64,000 nucleotides of DNA. Source: Armatimonadota bacterium. GTDB lineage: Bacteria > Armatimonadota > UBA5829 > DTJY01. Below are positions 24,451 through 32,106 of this stretch, piece by piece. Every line of letters starts with the position of its first letter. The stretch's first letter is position 1. The position numbers and the translations under genes are program-made. Below the pieces are notes generated by a model. That model saw only the letters and a list, made by a program, of their open reading frames with translations. It was not told where the DNA came from and made no database searches. The stretch covers positions 186,001-250,000 of the forward strand of contig JARYMF010000001.1 in the NCBI GenBank assembly GCA_029907255.1. The letters are read 5' to 3'.

Positions 24451-27342
24451 ATGGTAAAAGCAAGTTTTGTAAAACCTATTAAGATATTTTTAGTTGCAAT
24501 ATTGGTTGTTTGTTCGGCTAGCGCAATGGCACAGCTGGCAAACTCCCCTTGGCCGATGTTTCGCCATGACCTTCGTCATACGGGTGCGAGCCCGAGCCAT
24601 GATCCTGCTCCGGGTGGTACTTACTGGAAATATAGTGTTGGTGGTGGGCTTTCATCGCCGGCAATAGGTCCAGACGGCACAATATATATCGGCGGCACCT
24701 CATCGCTTTATGCTCTAAACAGCAATGGAACATTTAAATGGTCGGCGTCCATAGGGTCCTCTACACGTTCATCTCCAGCGATAGCATCCGACGGAACAAT
24801 CTACATTGGAAGCAACAGCGATAGGCTGTATGCTTTTAATTCAAATGGGACATTGAAATGGAGCTATTTAACGGGAGGCGACATTACAGGTTCTCCTGCT
24901 ATTGCCCCCGATGGCACGATATATATTGGCTCGAGGGATGGAAAACTTTATGCTCTTAATCCAAACGGTACAAGAAAGTGGTCCTGTACATTGGGCGACA
25001 TGCATATGTCTTCGCCGGCGGTAGGCCCAGATGGAAAAATATATGTTGGTAGCAGTAATTCGAAATTGTATGCAGTAAATCCAACTAATGGCAGCATTTT
25101 GTGGAATTATTCCGCGGGCGATGGCATTCTTAGTTCGCCAGCTATTAGTTCAGATGGCTCCAAAATATTTTTTGGTGCATATGATGGTTATTGTTACGCT
25201 ATCAACGCTTCGGATGGTAGCCTTATATGGAAGTTCTTGGCAGGCTATAAGAATGGCAGTACTACCTCCTCACCAGCCATTGGTCCTGATGGCACAGTCT
25301 ACGTAGGTTCGAATTATGGCACGCTGTATGCACTTGACCAAGCAACCGGGGCGGAAATCTGGCATTTCGAAACGGGTTCGGACATTCGATCTTCGCCGGC
25401 GGTTACCGCCGATGGCACGATCATTTTTAGTACATTTGATGGCTATGTCTGGGCTTTAAACTCGAATGGCACGAAAAAATGGCACTTCTTAATGAGAGGA
25501 AGTGGTTACTCATCCCCAGCAATTGCTGCTGATGGAAGTGTTGTTATTGGTTCTTTTGACGGATATGTTTATGGCAATTTGAGAGGTACACCTCCTGCTG
25601 CAAATCCACCGAGTAATCTTGTGGCAACTGCCTTGTCGGAGACTCAGGTTCAACTGCAATGGCAGGATAATTCAAACGATGAATATGGCTTCCGTATTGA
25701 ACGCAAGATCGCTGGAGGTGCTTACGCTTTTATTGCAAATGTTGGTGAGGGTGTGACAACCTATACTGATTCTGGGCTCAGCTCAGGTCAAACTTACTAC
25801 TACCGTGTATGTGCCTATCAAGAAGCTGGAAACTCTGCTTATTCGAATGAGGCGTTGGTTACGACTCCTGGCCTTGCAGCACCAACCGACCTTGTTGCGA
25901 CGCCCATTTCAGAAACTCGCGTCGACCTTACTTGGACTGATAGGTCACCGGATGAATTAGGCTTTAGGATTGAACGAATGGTAGGGCCGAATGGCCTCTT
26001 CCAGCAGATAGCCATAGTTAATGCAGGGGTAACTACTTATTCTGATGTAAGTGTGAACCCGGCGACAAACTATTATTATCGTGTACGGGCTTATGATGCC
26101 ACTCGAGTTTCCACGCCGTCAAATGAGGACTGGGCACTTACACCAGGTAAGGACTTCACAGAAGTATCTATTGGCAATACTTCTCGCCGCCAAATGGCTC
26201 TGACATTCGACGCAGGCACGGCATCAATTCGTTCTAGTCTAATCCAATTCCTAAAAGACCAAAAGGTTTTCTGCACTTTCTTTATCACTGGTCTAGTTGC
26301 TCAAACACAACCCTCGCAAGTAGCCCAGATTGCTGCAAACGGTAATCACATTGGCAATCATACATACGACCATCCGGATTTGCGTGACTGTACCGACGAA
26401 CAGATTGCGTGGCAATTGAGCGTTACTGATGACATCTTGTATGGCATTACGGGTCATCATACGCATTCGTATTTTAGAGCACCTTATGGATATACCAATT
26501 CGCATGTTCTGGCTGCAGCGGCTAATGCAGGCTTTAGAAGCATATATTGGACAGAAGATTGTGGTGATGCATCATGGAATGCGTCAACGGAGGAGATTAT
26601 TAATCGTACGCTGAATGCGGCAACCAATGGGTGCATTATGCTTTATCATTGCACTGTGGCCAATACCGAAGCTGCTATGCCTACAATCATTAGCGAACTA
26701 AGAAATAGGGGTTACGAATTAGTCACAGTGCCGGAAATCATTGCACCCGAAGAAGTAGTAAGTCCAGAGGGTACAATTAACCCTGGTTGGAATTTGATTT
26801 CAATTCCTCTTGAGCCGGCTAATCCAAGTCCTCATATAGTCTTCCGTCACCAGGACATAGATTCAAAACTTTTCCGATGGGATAAGGACACAGCTACATG
26901 GGTTGTGTATAGCTCTTGGGATCCTGGGGCGTTTGGGAATATCAGCGCTGACGAAGGGTATTTCTACTACGCAACTGAACCTACTACAATCAGATGCATG
27001 GGTGCTCAGCCTACGGTTGCTCGTCACATTAAGCTGGCGCAAGCGGCTCCTTTAGAGTCCCCATGGACTATCATTGGATATCCGTGGACGACCCCTCAGG
27101 ATATAAGCAATTGTGAAGTATTCAATCCGAACGCGGTTGAGCCCAAGACGCGTTCCATAGAAGAGGCAATATCAGAGGGATGGATTTCAGCTACTTTGTG
27201 GTGGTGGGACTCTGCAACCTGTTCGCTGAAGACCGCTGGTTTGCCAGACGATTGGCCAGACTCAACTCAATTTGAGCCATGGCGGGGTTACTGGCTGCAG
27301 TCGTATGGCAACTGCCTCGAGCTTATAATTCCGCCACCATAG
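24451..27342 (+). CDS. Secreted PQQ-propeller / FnIII / NodB-deacetylase fusion, copy 2
   Basis: Paralogue of the preceding gene, 963 residues, with the same layout: signal peptide (KPIKIFLVAILVVCSASAMA), eight-blade propeller, two FnIII domains, NodB domain and Trp-rich C-terminal domain. Its deacetylase site is better preserved. RAPYG is intact, motif 4 has both aspartates (EDCGDASW), the zinc-type HTYDHP is present and LYH is kept. TFDDG is again TFDAG, at Asp587. It may deacetylate a cell-wall or surface polysaccharide outside the cytoplasm, with the propeller and FnIII parts binding or spacing. A TTG two codons earlier is possible. The ATG was chosen, although AAGGGA is equally well placed for the TTG. 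A hairpin follows at 27361. Confidence 0.86.
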   Translation: MVKASFVKPIKIFLVAILVVCSASAMAQLANSPWPMFRHDLRHTGASPSHDPAPGGTYWKYSVGGGLSSPAIGPDGTIYIGGTSSLYALNSNGTFKWSASIGSSTRSSPAIASDGTIYIGSNSDRLYAFNSNGTLKWSYLTGGDITGSPAIAPDGTIYIGSRDGKLYALNPNGTRKWSCTLGDMHMSSPAVGPDGKIYVGSSNSKLYAVNPTNGSILWNYSAGDGILSSPAISSDGSKIFFGAYDGYCYAINASDGSLIWKFLAGYKNGSTTSSPAIGPDGTVYVGSNYGTLYALDQATGAEIWHFETGSDIRSSPAVTADGTIIFSTFDGYVWALNSNGTKKWHFLMRGSGYSSPAIAADGSVVIGSFDGYVYGNLRGTPPAANPPSNLVATALSETQVQLQWQDNSNDEYGFRIERKIAGGAYAFIANVGEGVTTYTDSGLSSGQTYYYRVCAYQEAGNSAYSNEALVTTPGLAAPTDLVATPISETRVDLTWTDRSPDELGFRIERMVGPNGLFQQIAIVNAGVTTYSDVSVNPATNYYYRVRAYDATRVSTPSNEDWALTPGKDFTEVSIGNTSRRQMALTFDAGTASIRSSLIQFLKDQKVFCTFFITGLVAQTQPSQVAQIAANGNHIGNHTYDHPDLRDCTDEQIAWQLSVTDDILYGITGHHTHSYFRAPYGYTNSHVLAAAANAGFRSIYWTEDCGDASWNASTEEIINRTLNAATNGCIMLYHCTVANTEAAMPTIISELRNRGYELVTVPEIIAPEEVVSPEGTINPGWNLISIPLEPANPSPHIVFRHQDIDSKLFRWDKDTATWVVYSSWDPGAFGNISADEGYFYYATEPTTIRCMGAQPTVARHIKLAQAAPLESPWTIIGYPWTTPQDISNCEVFNPNAVEPKTRSIEEAISEGWISATLWWWDSATCSLKTAGLPDDWPDSTQFEPWRGYWLQSYGNCLELIIPPP
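24538..24575 (+). repeat. 38-base block identical to 21615-21652
   Basis: Second copy of the identical block, again directly after the signal peptide. It may mark recent gene conversion or a widely repeated secretion-proximal module. Confidence 0.85.
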
Positions 27343-27360
27343 AATGCTGTGCAAATATTT

Positions 27361-27394
27361 AAGTGCCTGGCAATTCAACTCTCGCCAGGCACTT
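27361..27394. terminator. Hairpin between convergent genes, probable two-way terminator
   Basis: AAGTGCCTGGC and GCCAGGCACTT form a perfect 11-bp stem with a 12-base loop, between the copy 2 stop and the pilT stop. The flanks are only modestly T-rich on either strand. Confidence 0.6.
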
Positions 27395-27418
27395 GAATCT
27401 AAAAGGGCATTCTACCAG

Positions 27419-28510
27419 CTATTGTATTTCCCTTGTTGCTTTCCTTTCGCCGAGCTTTTCGAGGATTTCCTCTGGTTTTTCAGCAGCACGAAGCATTTCG
27501 TTTCTGTCTATTAGTCCTCTCGAGTAAAGCTCGAAGAGCGAATGATCAAGTGTTTTCATCCCAAGCTGCTGGCCGGTTTGGATAGCGGAGAATATGGCAT
27601 ATGTCTTTTTCTCTCTGATTAGGTGCTGAATTGCCGGAGTAGCAATCATGATTTCGAATACTGCTACTCGGCCATTGCCGTCTTTTCTAGGTAGGAGAAG
27701 TTGCGATATAACTGCAATGAGGTTGCCGCTGAGCTGTGTTCGGATTTGTTCTTGCTGGTCAAATGGGAATACGTCTACAATTCGGTCAACTGTTCTAGCT
27801 GCTCCGGTTGTATGTAAGGTTGAAAATACAAGGTGGCCAGTTTCAGCGGCAGTAACCGCTGCTGAAATAGTCGCAAGGTCTCGCATTTCACCCACAAGGA
27901 TAACATCTGGGTCTTGTCGCAGAGCCTTGACAACCCCCACGGCAAAACTTGGGACGTCGTTTCCAACCTCTCGCTGTGAGATAATGGACTTTTTGGGCTC
28001 GTGGTAATATTCAATTGGGTCTTCAATAGTTATTATATGGCAGTCTCGGTGTTGGTTTATGAAGTCTATCATCGTTGCCAACGTGGTAGTTTTACCAGAT
28101 CCTGTTGGCCCAGTTACCAATATCAACCCTCGTGGTGCATAGAGTAGCCTCTGAATGCGAGTATCAAGCCCAATCTCCTCGAACGTTAGTAGTTTGTATG
28201 GAATAAGGCGCATGTTGATGGCAACGGTCCCTTTTTGCATAAAGGCTGCGACTCTAAAGCGAGCTCTGGCGAATGTGTAACCAAAGTCTGCTCCTTGTAC
28301 TTCCTCCATCTCAGCTAGTGCTCTGGGCGTAGCTATATCTTGCAGAAATTGCTCTGTTTGCTCTGGCTTGAGTGGACCATATTCCTCGAGTCTGTGAAGC
28401 CTGCCGTGGATTCTAAGTGTGGGAGGCTCTCCTACGAGCATGTGCATATCGGAGGCGTTCAAATCTACAGTTTTGTTTAAAAGTTCCTCTACGTCTATCC
28501 TATCCGCCAT
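27419..28510 (-). CDS. pilT: PilT-type twitching motility ATPase
   Basis: PilT is the hexameric ATPase that powers type IV pilus retraction at the inner membrane. The 363-residue length is typical. Visible motifs are Walker A GPTGSGKTT, the Asp-box region IITIEDPIEYYH, Walker B ILVGEMRD and the His box HLVFSTLHTTGA. The C-terminal GMKTLDHSLFELYSRGLI segment is characteristic of PilT-like proteins. GAAAGGAG precedes the ATG. A strong promoter (28562-28590) overlaps a large dyad, which suggests regulation. No other pilus gene is nearby. PilU or a PilT paralogue cannot be excluded. Confidence 0.93.
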   Translation of the reverse strand: MADRIDVEELLNKTVDLNASDMHMLVGEPPTLRIHGRLHRLEEYGPLKPEQTEQFLQDIATPRALAEMEEVQGADFGYTFARARFRVAAFMQKGTVAINMRLIPYKLLTFEEIGLDTRIQRLLYAPRGLILVTGPTGSGKTTTLATMIDFINQHRDCHIITIEDPIEYYHEPKKSIISQREVGNDVPSFAVGVVKALRQDPDVILVGEMRDLATISAAVTAAETGHLVFSTLHTTGAARTVDRIVDVFPFDQQEQIRTQLSGNLIAVISQLLLPRKDGNGRVAVFEIMIATPAIQHLIREKKTYAIFSAIQTGQQLGMKTLDHSLFELYSRGLIDRNEMLRAAEKPEEILEKLGERKATREIQ

Positions 28511-28541
28511 ACGGTTATTCTCCTTTCCAGTGTCGCGTTAT

Positions 28542-28584
28542 CCACAAGCGCATTTGGAATTGGTATACCATAATACGCTTGTGG
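28542..28584. promoter_or_regulatory. Nested dyad over the pilT promoter
   Basis: CCACAAGCG (28542-28550) and CGCTTGTGG (28576-28584) are a perfect 9-bp inverted repeat. Between them TGGTATACCA (28561-28570) is a perfect palindrome covering the -10 element. One outer arm abuts the -35; the other lies just after the predicted start. This is the layout of a repressor site, or of a 5' hairpin. Confidence 0.55.
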
Positions 28585-28590
28585 TGTCAA
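28562..28590 (-). promoter_or_regulatory. pilT promoter
   Basis: On the minus strand TTGACA and TATACC are separated by 17 bases. Transcription would start near 28555, giving a leader of about 45 bases. Confidence 0.7.
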
Positions 28591-28621
28591 TTAAGATGGG
28601 CGTTTTTAAAAAGTGGGCATA

Positions 28622-28652
28622 AAAAAATACCCCGGTTGTCGGCAGACCGGGG
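28622..28652 (-). terminator. GC-rich hairpin with T-run on the minus strand
   Basis: CCCCGGT (28630-28636) and ACCGGGG (28646-28652) form a perfect 7-bp stem with a nine-base loop. On the minus strand it is followed by TATTTTTTT, the form of a terminator. No minus-strand gene is known to its right, so its job may be insulation of pilT. On the plus strand it could be a leader hairpin before the short frame at 28675. Confidence 0.5.
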
Positions 28653-28674
28653 CAAGACCGGAAAGGAGAAAAAG

Positions 28675-28707
28675 ATGGTGCTTTCTACTCAAATTATCGG
28701 TGCATAG
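28675..28707 (+). other. Ten-codon frame with strong ribosome-binding site
   Basis: GAAAGGAG lies six bases before an ATG that opens a 10-residue frame (MVLSTQIIGA). It directly follows a GC-rich hairpin. Its size prevents any claim of function. A leader peptide or the remnant of a lost gene are both possible. Confidence 0.3.
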
Positions 28708-28800
28708 CGGGGATTACTGGAGTATTTTTATTAGATAACAGCAAAATTCCGGGGTTTCTGAATATCTTGGTTTTGCAAATTCTTAATGCATATTCCCCAC

Positions 28801-28829
28801 TCGACACTTGTGATATTAGGTGTTAGAAT
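28801..28829 (+). promoter_or_regulatory. Promoter of the rhomboid-like gene
   Basis: TCGACA (28801-28806) and TAGAAT (28824-28829) are separated by 17 bases. The predicted start near 28836 lies downstream of an earlier possible start codon at 28786, which fixes the gene start at 28876. Confidence 0.65.
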
Positions 28830-28875
28830 CTACAGGTTGTGGGAGAATTGGTTTTTGGAGCAACGGAGGACATAT

Positions 28876-29646
28876 ATGAGAGCTGATGACTTGCAATACA
28901 AAATAGAACGTTGGATATTCCATGATGGTATACCAGTGACAAAATTAGTAATCATAGCTAACATTGTAACTTTCCTCGCTATGGTTCTATTTCGAATGCG
29001 AATAATTGAGGAATACTTTGTTTTCAATACTTCCCAATTGCTTGCAAAACCTTGGACTGTAGTAACCTATCCACTTGTGGGGATATTTGGTGGCATTATT
29101 TATATGCTTTTTGCTATCTACTGGCTGTGGCTTGCAGGCGGGAGTCTAGAGCGGTCATGGGGAAGCCGGACGTATGCCGCATTCTTCTTTATTACTTCTG
29201 CCCTGACAGCGTTTGGCTTGTATGTGGGAAGCATGCTGATTGGCACTTCGGCTAGTGCCGCCGGATTATGGCTTCCAATTGCGGCAGTGACTGTTGCGTG
29301 GGCCATGCTGAACCCTGAACAGCAAATATTGTTTATGTTTTTTATACCTCTTAGATTAAAATGGGTAGCCCTAATTAGTGTAGGGATAGTATTTATCGAG
29401 TATGGCTCACGAAATCTAATCCTTGGGGTGTTTGCGCTTGCAGGCTGTGGAGCTGCCTATTGGTATGCTAAAAGTGGTACCGAATTTCATTTTGGCACAT
29501 CTCGCCATCGCGTCCAGGATAATGTCATCCGCATTCGTCCTAGATATAGCCGAAGTCGGACATTCAATCCTCTCAAATGGTATAAGGAATACCGCCAGCG
29601 GAAGCGCCTCGAGGATCTCTTTAAACGTTCCGGCATGGGAGATTAA
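28876..29646 (+). CDS. Rhomboid-like multi-pass membrane protein, probably not a protease
   Basis: The 256-residue protein has about six hydrophobic membrane segments between residues 22 and 197 and a basic cytoplasmic tail (SRSRTFNPLKWYKEYRQRKR). The pattern resembles rhomboids: SLERSWGSRTY matches the segment after membrane helix 2. The place of the catalytic GxSG reads GTSASAAG (123-130), and the C-terminal helix carries GCGAA without the catalytic histidine. Proteolysis is therefore unlikely, and a chaperone-like or quality-control role is possible, as for other rhomboid pseudoproteases. GGAGG lies six bases before the chosen ATG. It converges on the ferredoxin membrane gene with a seven-base gap. 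Confidence 0.7.
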   Translation: MRADDLQYKIERWIFHDGIPVTKLVIIANIVTFLAMVLFRMRIIEEYFVFNTSQLLAKPWTVVTYPLVGIFGGIIYMLFAIYWLWLAGGSLERSWGSRTYAAFFFITSALTAFGLYVGSMLIGTSASAAGLWLPIAAVTVAWAMLNPEQQILFMFFIPLRLKWVALISVGIVFIEYGSRNLILGVFALAGCGAAYWYAKSGTEFHFGTSRHRVQDNVIRIRPRYSRSRTFNPLKWYKEYRQRKRLEDLFKRSGMGD

Positions 29647-29653
29647 AGGAAAA

Positions 29654-30427
29654 CTAGCTGGTTCCCAGCTTTAAGTGGTCTGTGGTTGTGCATTCAAGAC
29701 AGCGAATGCACTCTGCAGTGTTTATCTCCTTAACAGGGTCAATCTCAACTGGGCATTTCTTGCGGCAGAGTCCGCATCCGTTACAAGCCTCGGTGGTAAT
29801 CCTCAGTCGGAATAGCGAAAAACGATTGAATAAGGCGAATAATGCACCAAGTGGACAAAGAACGCGACAAAAACTTCTTGATGCCACTATAGCAAAAATT
29901 AGCACGCCTACTAGTATGGTAATCCTAGTGGCGAAACTCCACCATGATCCCGTGCTTATGCCCATAAAAGCCCAAGGAATTGCCGATTCAAGCGTCCCAG
30001 CTGGGCAAAAATTGCAGTAGGTATATGGCTGCCCTGGCAAAAAGAATGGTATGGCGAATACCAATCCGATAAGGAGAACATATTTCACGAAGTTAAGCTG
30101 GCGTGGTAGGGTAATCTTCCGCGTTGGGATTTTATGTAGGATGTCTTGAAGTAAACCAAAAGGGCAAATCCAGCCGCAGACCAATCTGCCGCCAAGTGTG
30201 CCGAAAAATCCCAAAATCCCAATTGTGATGAATGGAATCAGCCGAAGAGTGCTAAAGTTAACAAGGATTCCAATAGGGCATGCCATTGCTGCCAGAGGGC
30301 ATGAGTGGCAATTTAATACTGGTGCGCATATTGAGCGCAACCCAATGGAAGGGATGTTTAGCACAACCAGGAAAGAAATTTGGGTAATTAGCCTTGTTTT
30401 GCTTATTTTTTTGATTATGGAACCCAT
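29654..30427 (-). CDS. NapH/MauN-like 4Fe-4S membrane ferredoxin protein
   Basis: The 257-residue polytopic protein has four to five membrane segments. CGWICPFG and CRVLCPLG are the cytoplasmic CxxxCP motifs of this group. CNGCGLCRKKCP near 220 is a complete 4Fe-4S ferredoxin site. A second site (CIRCLEC) lacks the fourth cysteine because the protein ends soon after. Extra cysteine pairs (CHSCP, CNFCP) face the other side. Such proteins move electrons between the quinone pool and periplasmic or cytoplasmic partners; the partner here is unknown. It follows the 76-residue membrane protein by 19 bases, so the two are likely one operon. Confidence 0.82.
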   Translation of the reverse strand: MGSIIKKISKTRLITQISFLVVLNIPSIGLRSICAPVLNCHSCPLAAMACPIGILVNFSTLRLIPFITIGILGFFGTLGGRLVCGWICPFGLLQDILHKIPTRKITLPRQLNFVKYVLLIGLVFAIPFFLPGQPYTYCNFCPAGTLESAIPWAFMGISTGSWWSFATRITILVGVLIFAIVASRSFCRVLCPLGALFALFNRFSLFRLRITTEACNGCGLCRKKCPVEIDPVKEINTAECIRCLECTTTDHLKLGTS

Positions 30428-30446
30428 AATCTTTAGTCTACCAAAT

Positions 30447-30677
30447 TCAAGTGGGGCAGGCTTTTCCTTTGCCTGGTTGTGTTTCTTTCTTTTCTTTACC
30501 AGGTTTAGTAAGCTTCCCGTCTTTTCCGCGTTCCACGCTATGGGTTTCGCTTAGTTCTGTTACAGCCGGCTCGCCTAAAAGCTCTCCATCAACATTATAT
30601 CGAGCTTTCAATGCGGAGTAGGCTATAAGCCCAGCGAAAAGGACGATGCATATAATAATTAGTACAGCCCTTTTCAT
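30447..30677 (-). CDS. Small single-pass membrane protein of unknown function
   Basis: This 76-residue protein has one N-terminal hydrophobic segment (AVLIIICIVLFAGLIAYSAL, about 4-23). A polar tail rich in Lys, Glu, Gly and Pro follows, ending GKGKACPT. GAGG lies eight bases before the ATG. It is 19 bases upstream of the NapH-like gene, so it may be an accessory or assembly partner of that protein. The single cysteine near the C-terminus is its only notable residue. I do not recognise a family. Confidence 0.6.
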   Translation of the reverse strand: MKRAVLIIICIVLFAGLIAYSALKARYNVDGELLGEPAVTELSETHSVERGKDGKLTKPGKEKKETQPGKGKACPT

Positions 30678-30736
30678 TGTTTGCCTCGTTATAGAAAGGA
30701 TATCTGCTACTTATTTGGTGTGAAAAGTTTAACATG

Positions 30737-30748
30737 ATTTGTACAAAT
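30737..30748. promoter_or_regulatory. Perfect 12-bp palindrome in a divergent gap
   Basis: ATTTGTACAAAT lies about 60 bases before the small membrane protein on the minus strand, inside a possible TTGTAA-17-TTAAAC promoter spacer. It is a candidate operator. Confidence 0.4.
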
Positions 30749-30964
30749 ATTACAAGCGCACGGATTTCTGGCTGTCGATGTACGGAATTGGGCGGATAAT
30801 CTAGTTGCTTGCAAATCTTTAGAAACTTTTTCCTGCATCTTTGCCTTACGAGGACAATTCTTCAATTATCGCGAAGGCAATTCCCCAAATTGTGTTGAAC
30901 TTTAAATCACGAAGGACAAAATTAAACAAGATAGTATTAATTATTTTCGGAAAGGATAGCCATT

Positions 30965-32020
30965 ATGTGCACAGAAGGCAACAAATTTTTGTTGATTGAT
31001 AGAATTGAAAGCCTTCAGCAGCTCGAAGATATGCTTAGCGAGCCAACTGAAGGAGTGATTAAAACACTTGCAAGGCTGGAGGGGGACGTTCTCATCCTTG
31101 GAGTTGGCGGCAAGATGGGCCCAAGCCTTGCGCGAATGGTAAAGCGTGCTTCGGATGCTGCTGGGGTGAGCCGTCGGATAATCGGTGTAGACATTTTTCC
31201 ATCATCTGAGCAGGAATCGAAGCTTCGTGAGGTTGGTATCGAAACAATAAAGTGCAACTTGCTTGACCCCGATGATTTGGCTAAACTCCCCGATGCTTCT
31301 AATGTTGTCTTCATGGTTGGCATGAAATTTGGCACGACCGGCCAAGAGGCGTTAACTTGGGCTGTCAATGCATTTTTGCCTGGCATGGTATGCCAGAAGT
31401 ATAAGAACAGCCGGATGATTGTATTTTCAACAGGAAATGTCTATGGTCTTTCGCCTGTGACTCTGGGTGGTTCAGTAGAAACAGCGCCGCCTAATCCTGA
31501 GGGCGAGTATGCAACAAGCGCTCTAGGGCGCGAACGCATTTTTGAGCATTTCAGCCTTAATTTCGGCATTCCCATAGCAATTATCAGGCTTAACTATGCG
31601 GTCGAGATGCGATATGGTGTTCTAGTTGACATAGCCCAAAAGGTATGGTCGGGCGAGGAAATTGACCTTACAATGGGAAATGTGAACGTAATCTGGCAGG
31701 GCGATGCCATCGCAATGGCTTTGCAGTCGTTTGACTATGTGGCTAGTCCACCTTTTGTAATAAACATAACCGGTCCGGAAATCCTAAGCGTTCGGCGAAT
31801 TGCATGGGATTTTGCCGGATTAATGGATAAACTAGTTGAATTTTCCGGTGCGGAATCACCCGATGCGCTGCTTAGCAATGGACAGCTAGGACATCGTCTC
31901 TTTGGGTATCCGAGGGTTCCAGTACAACAAATGATACGATGGATTGCTGATTGGGTTATGCGCGGGGGAGAAACTCTTGGAAAGCCTACGCATTTTGAAA
32001 CAAGAGATGGCAAGTTTTAA
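30965..32020 (+). CDS. NAD(P)-binding epimerase/dehydratase-like protein
   Basis: The 351-residue protein belongs to the extended short-chain dehydrogenase fold. The nucleotide loop is VLILGVGGKMGPSLA (42-56). The active-site strand is IVFSTGNVYG (152-161), and Tyr182 follows. In the usual YxxxK pair the lysine is missing: the sequence reads YATSALGRE, with Ala186 in its place. Catalysis must therefore differ, or the protein binds a cofactor without classical epimerase chemistry. GGAAAGGA precedes the ATG. It is the first gene of a run of sugar-related genes (DapA-like, aldo/keto reductase) on the same strand. Confidence 0.78.
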   Translation: MCTEGNKFLLIDRIESLQQLEDMLSEPTEGVIKTLARLEGDVLILGVGGKMGPSLARMVKRASDAAGVSRRIIGVDIFPSSEQESKLREVGIETIKCNLLDPDDLAKLPDASNVVFMVGMKFGTTGQEALTWAVNAFLPGMVCQKYKNSRMIVFSTGNVYGLSPVTLGGSVETAPPNPEGEYATSALGRERIFEHFSLNFGIPIAIIRLNYAVEMRYGVLVDIAQKVWSGEEIDLTMGNVNVIWQGDAIAMALQSFDYVASPPFVINITGPEILSVRRIAWDFAGLMDKLVEFSGAESPDALLSNGQLGHRLFGYPRVPVQQMIRWIADWVMRGGETLGKPTHFETRDGKF

Positions 32021-32106
32021 TAGCATTAAAGATAAGATTTTACTTGCACAGCGAGAAGTCAGAAGAATCTAATACCTAGAAAGAGTATTGTAAATTTGTG
32101 TGCGCT

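Larger units (their letters stand above)
28511..28875. other. pilT / rhomboid-like divergent gap
   Basis: The 365-base gap holds the pilT promoter and dyad (28542-28590), a GC-rich hairpin (28630-28652), a 10-codon frame with a good ribosome-binding site (28675-28707) and the rhomboid-like gene promoter (28801-28829). No larger gene fits. Confidence 0.6.

Noticed and set aside
28786-28875. Longer N-terminus for the rhomboid-like protein
   Set aside because: A good promoter at 28801-28829 lies inside it, and GGAGG precedes the later ATG.
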